This document shows positions 5,243 through 5,296 of a stretch of DNA of 5,296 nt, piece by piece. A model generated the notes under the pieces. It saw only the letters and a list, made by a program, of their open reading frames with translations, was not told the DNA's origin and did no database searches. The stretch spans positions 1 to 5,296 of the forward strand of contig CALXRJ010000147.1 of NCBI GenBank assembly GCA_944390615.1, written 5' to 3'. Position 1 is the first letter of the stretch; every line of letters starts with the position of its first letter. Source of the DNA: an uncultured Clostridia bacterium (GTDB lineage: Bacteria > Bacillota > Clostridia > TANB77 > CAG-508). The position numbers were made by a program, and so were the translations under genes.

Positions 5243-5296
5243 ATGGTATTAGAAAAATTAAATTATTTAGTAGAATGTATAACACAAGATTTAATT
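5243..5296 (+). CDS. Start of a small protein, possibly a second DUF3791-like protein (cut by window end)
   Basis: ATG 5243 follows AAAGGAG (5229-5235) at a good spacing of seven bases. The first 18 residues, MVLEKLNYLVECITQDLI, run off the right edge. The pattern of a short hydrophobic helix with Val-x-Cys-Ile resembles the N-terminus of the upstream DUF3791 protein (YIVICI). A second DUF3791-like gene after DUF3990 is a common order, which supports the call. With so few residues the family is tentative. The ribosome binding site lies inside the remnant's coding end, so this gene was probably the third cistron of the original module and may still be expressed. Confidence 0.5.
   Translation, partial: MVLEKLNYLVECITQDLI

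Noticed and set aside
1..5296. tRNA or rRNA genes, CRISPR arrays, insertion sequences with transposase
   Set aside because: No cloverleaf-like, repeat-spacer or transposase-coding signal was seen on either strand.

Overview
The window is AT-rich (about 30% GC by eye) and has strong AGGAGG-type ribosome binding sites, near-consensus sigma-A promoters and TTG/ATG starts. It looks like a low-GC Clostridia-type Firmicute, plausibly a gut lineage. Separate pyrB and pyrI genes, an MNT/HEPN pair and DUF3791/DUF3990 genes all fit that picture. No species can be named from the sequence alone.

Layout, left to right: (1) the 3' part of a RecD2-type helicase gene, open at the left edge, followed 28 nt later by a YbgC/4HBT-family acyl-CoA thioesterase gene; (2) a promoter-driven two-gene MNT nucleotidyltransferase/HEPN unit, a toxin-antitoxin-like arrangement in which the second gene starts at TTG inside the first; (3) pyrB-pyrI, the catalytic and regulatory chains of aspartate carbamoyltransferase, behind a strong promoter; (4) a long bidirectional terminator palindrome; (5) a convergent LysR-family regulator on the minus strand with a perfect consensus promoter; (6) a divergent DUF3791 gene, a deleted DUF3990 remnant, and the start of another small gene, probably a second DUF3791-like protein, running off the right edge.

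The most striking feature is three +1 frameshifts in three otherwise intact conserved genes (recD2, pyrB, lysR). Each gene carries exactly one surplus base. In recD2 and lysR the surplus base is a C that creates an in-frame CGG codon directly before a conserved Gly (GGA) codon. A read of all coding frames finds no other in-frame CGG in the window. This suggests that CGG is unassigned or very poorly read in this organism, and that ribosomes shift +1 there, either as a tolerated or a programmed event. The pyrB shift lies in an A8 run and may have a different cause, such as slippage or a homopolymer error. Sequencing error remains the main alternative for all three.
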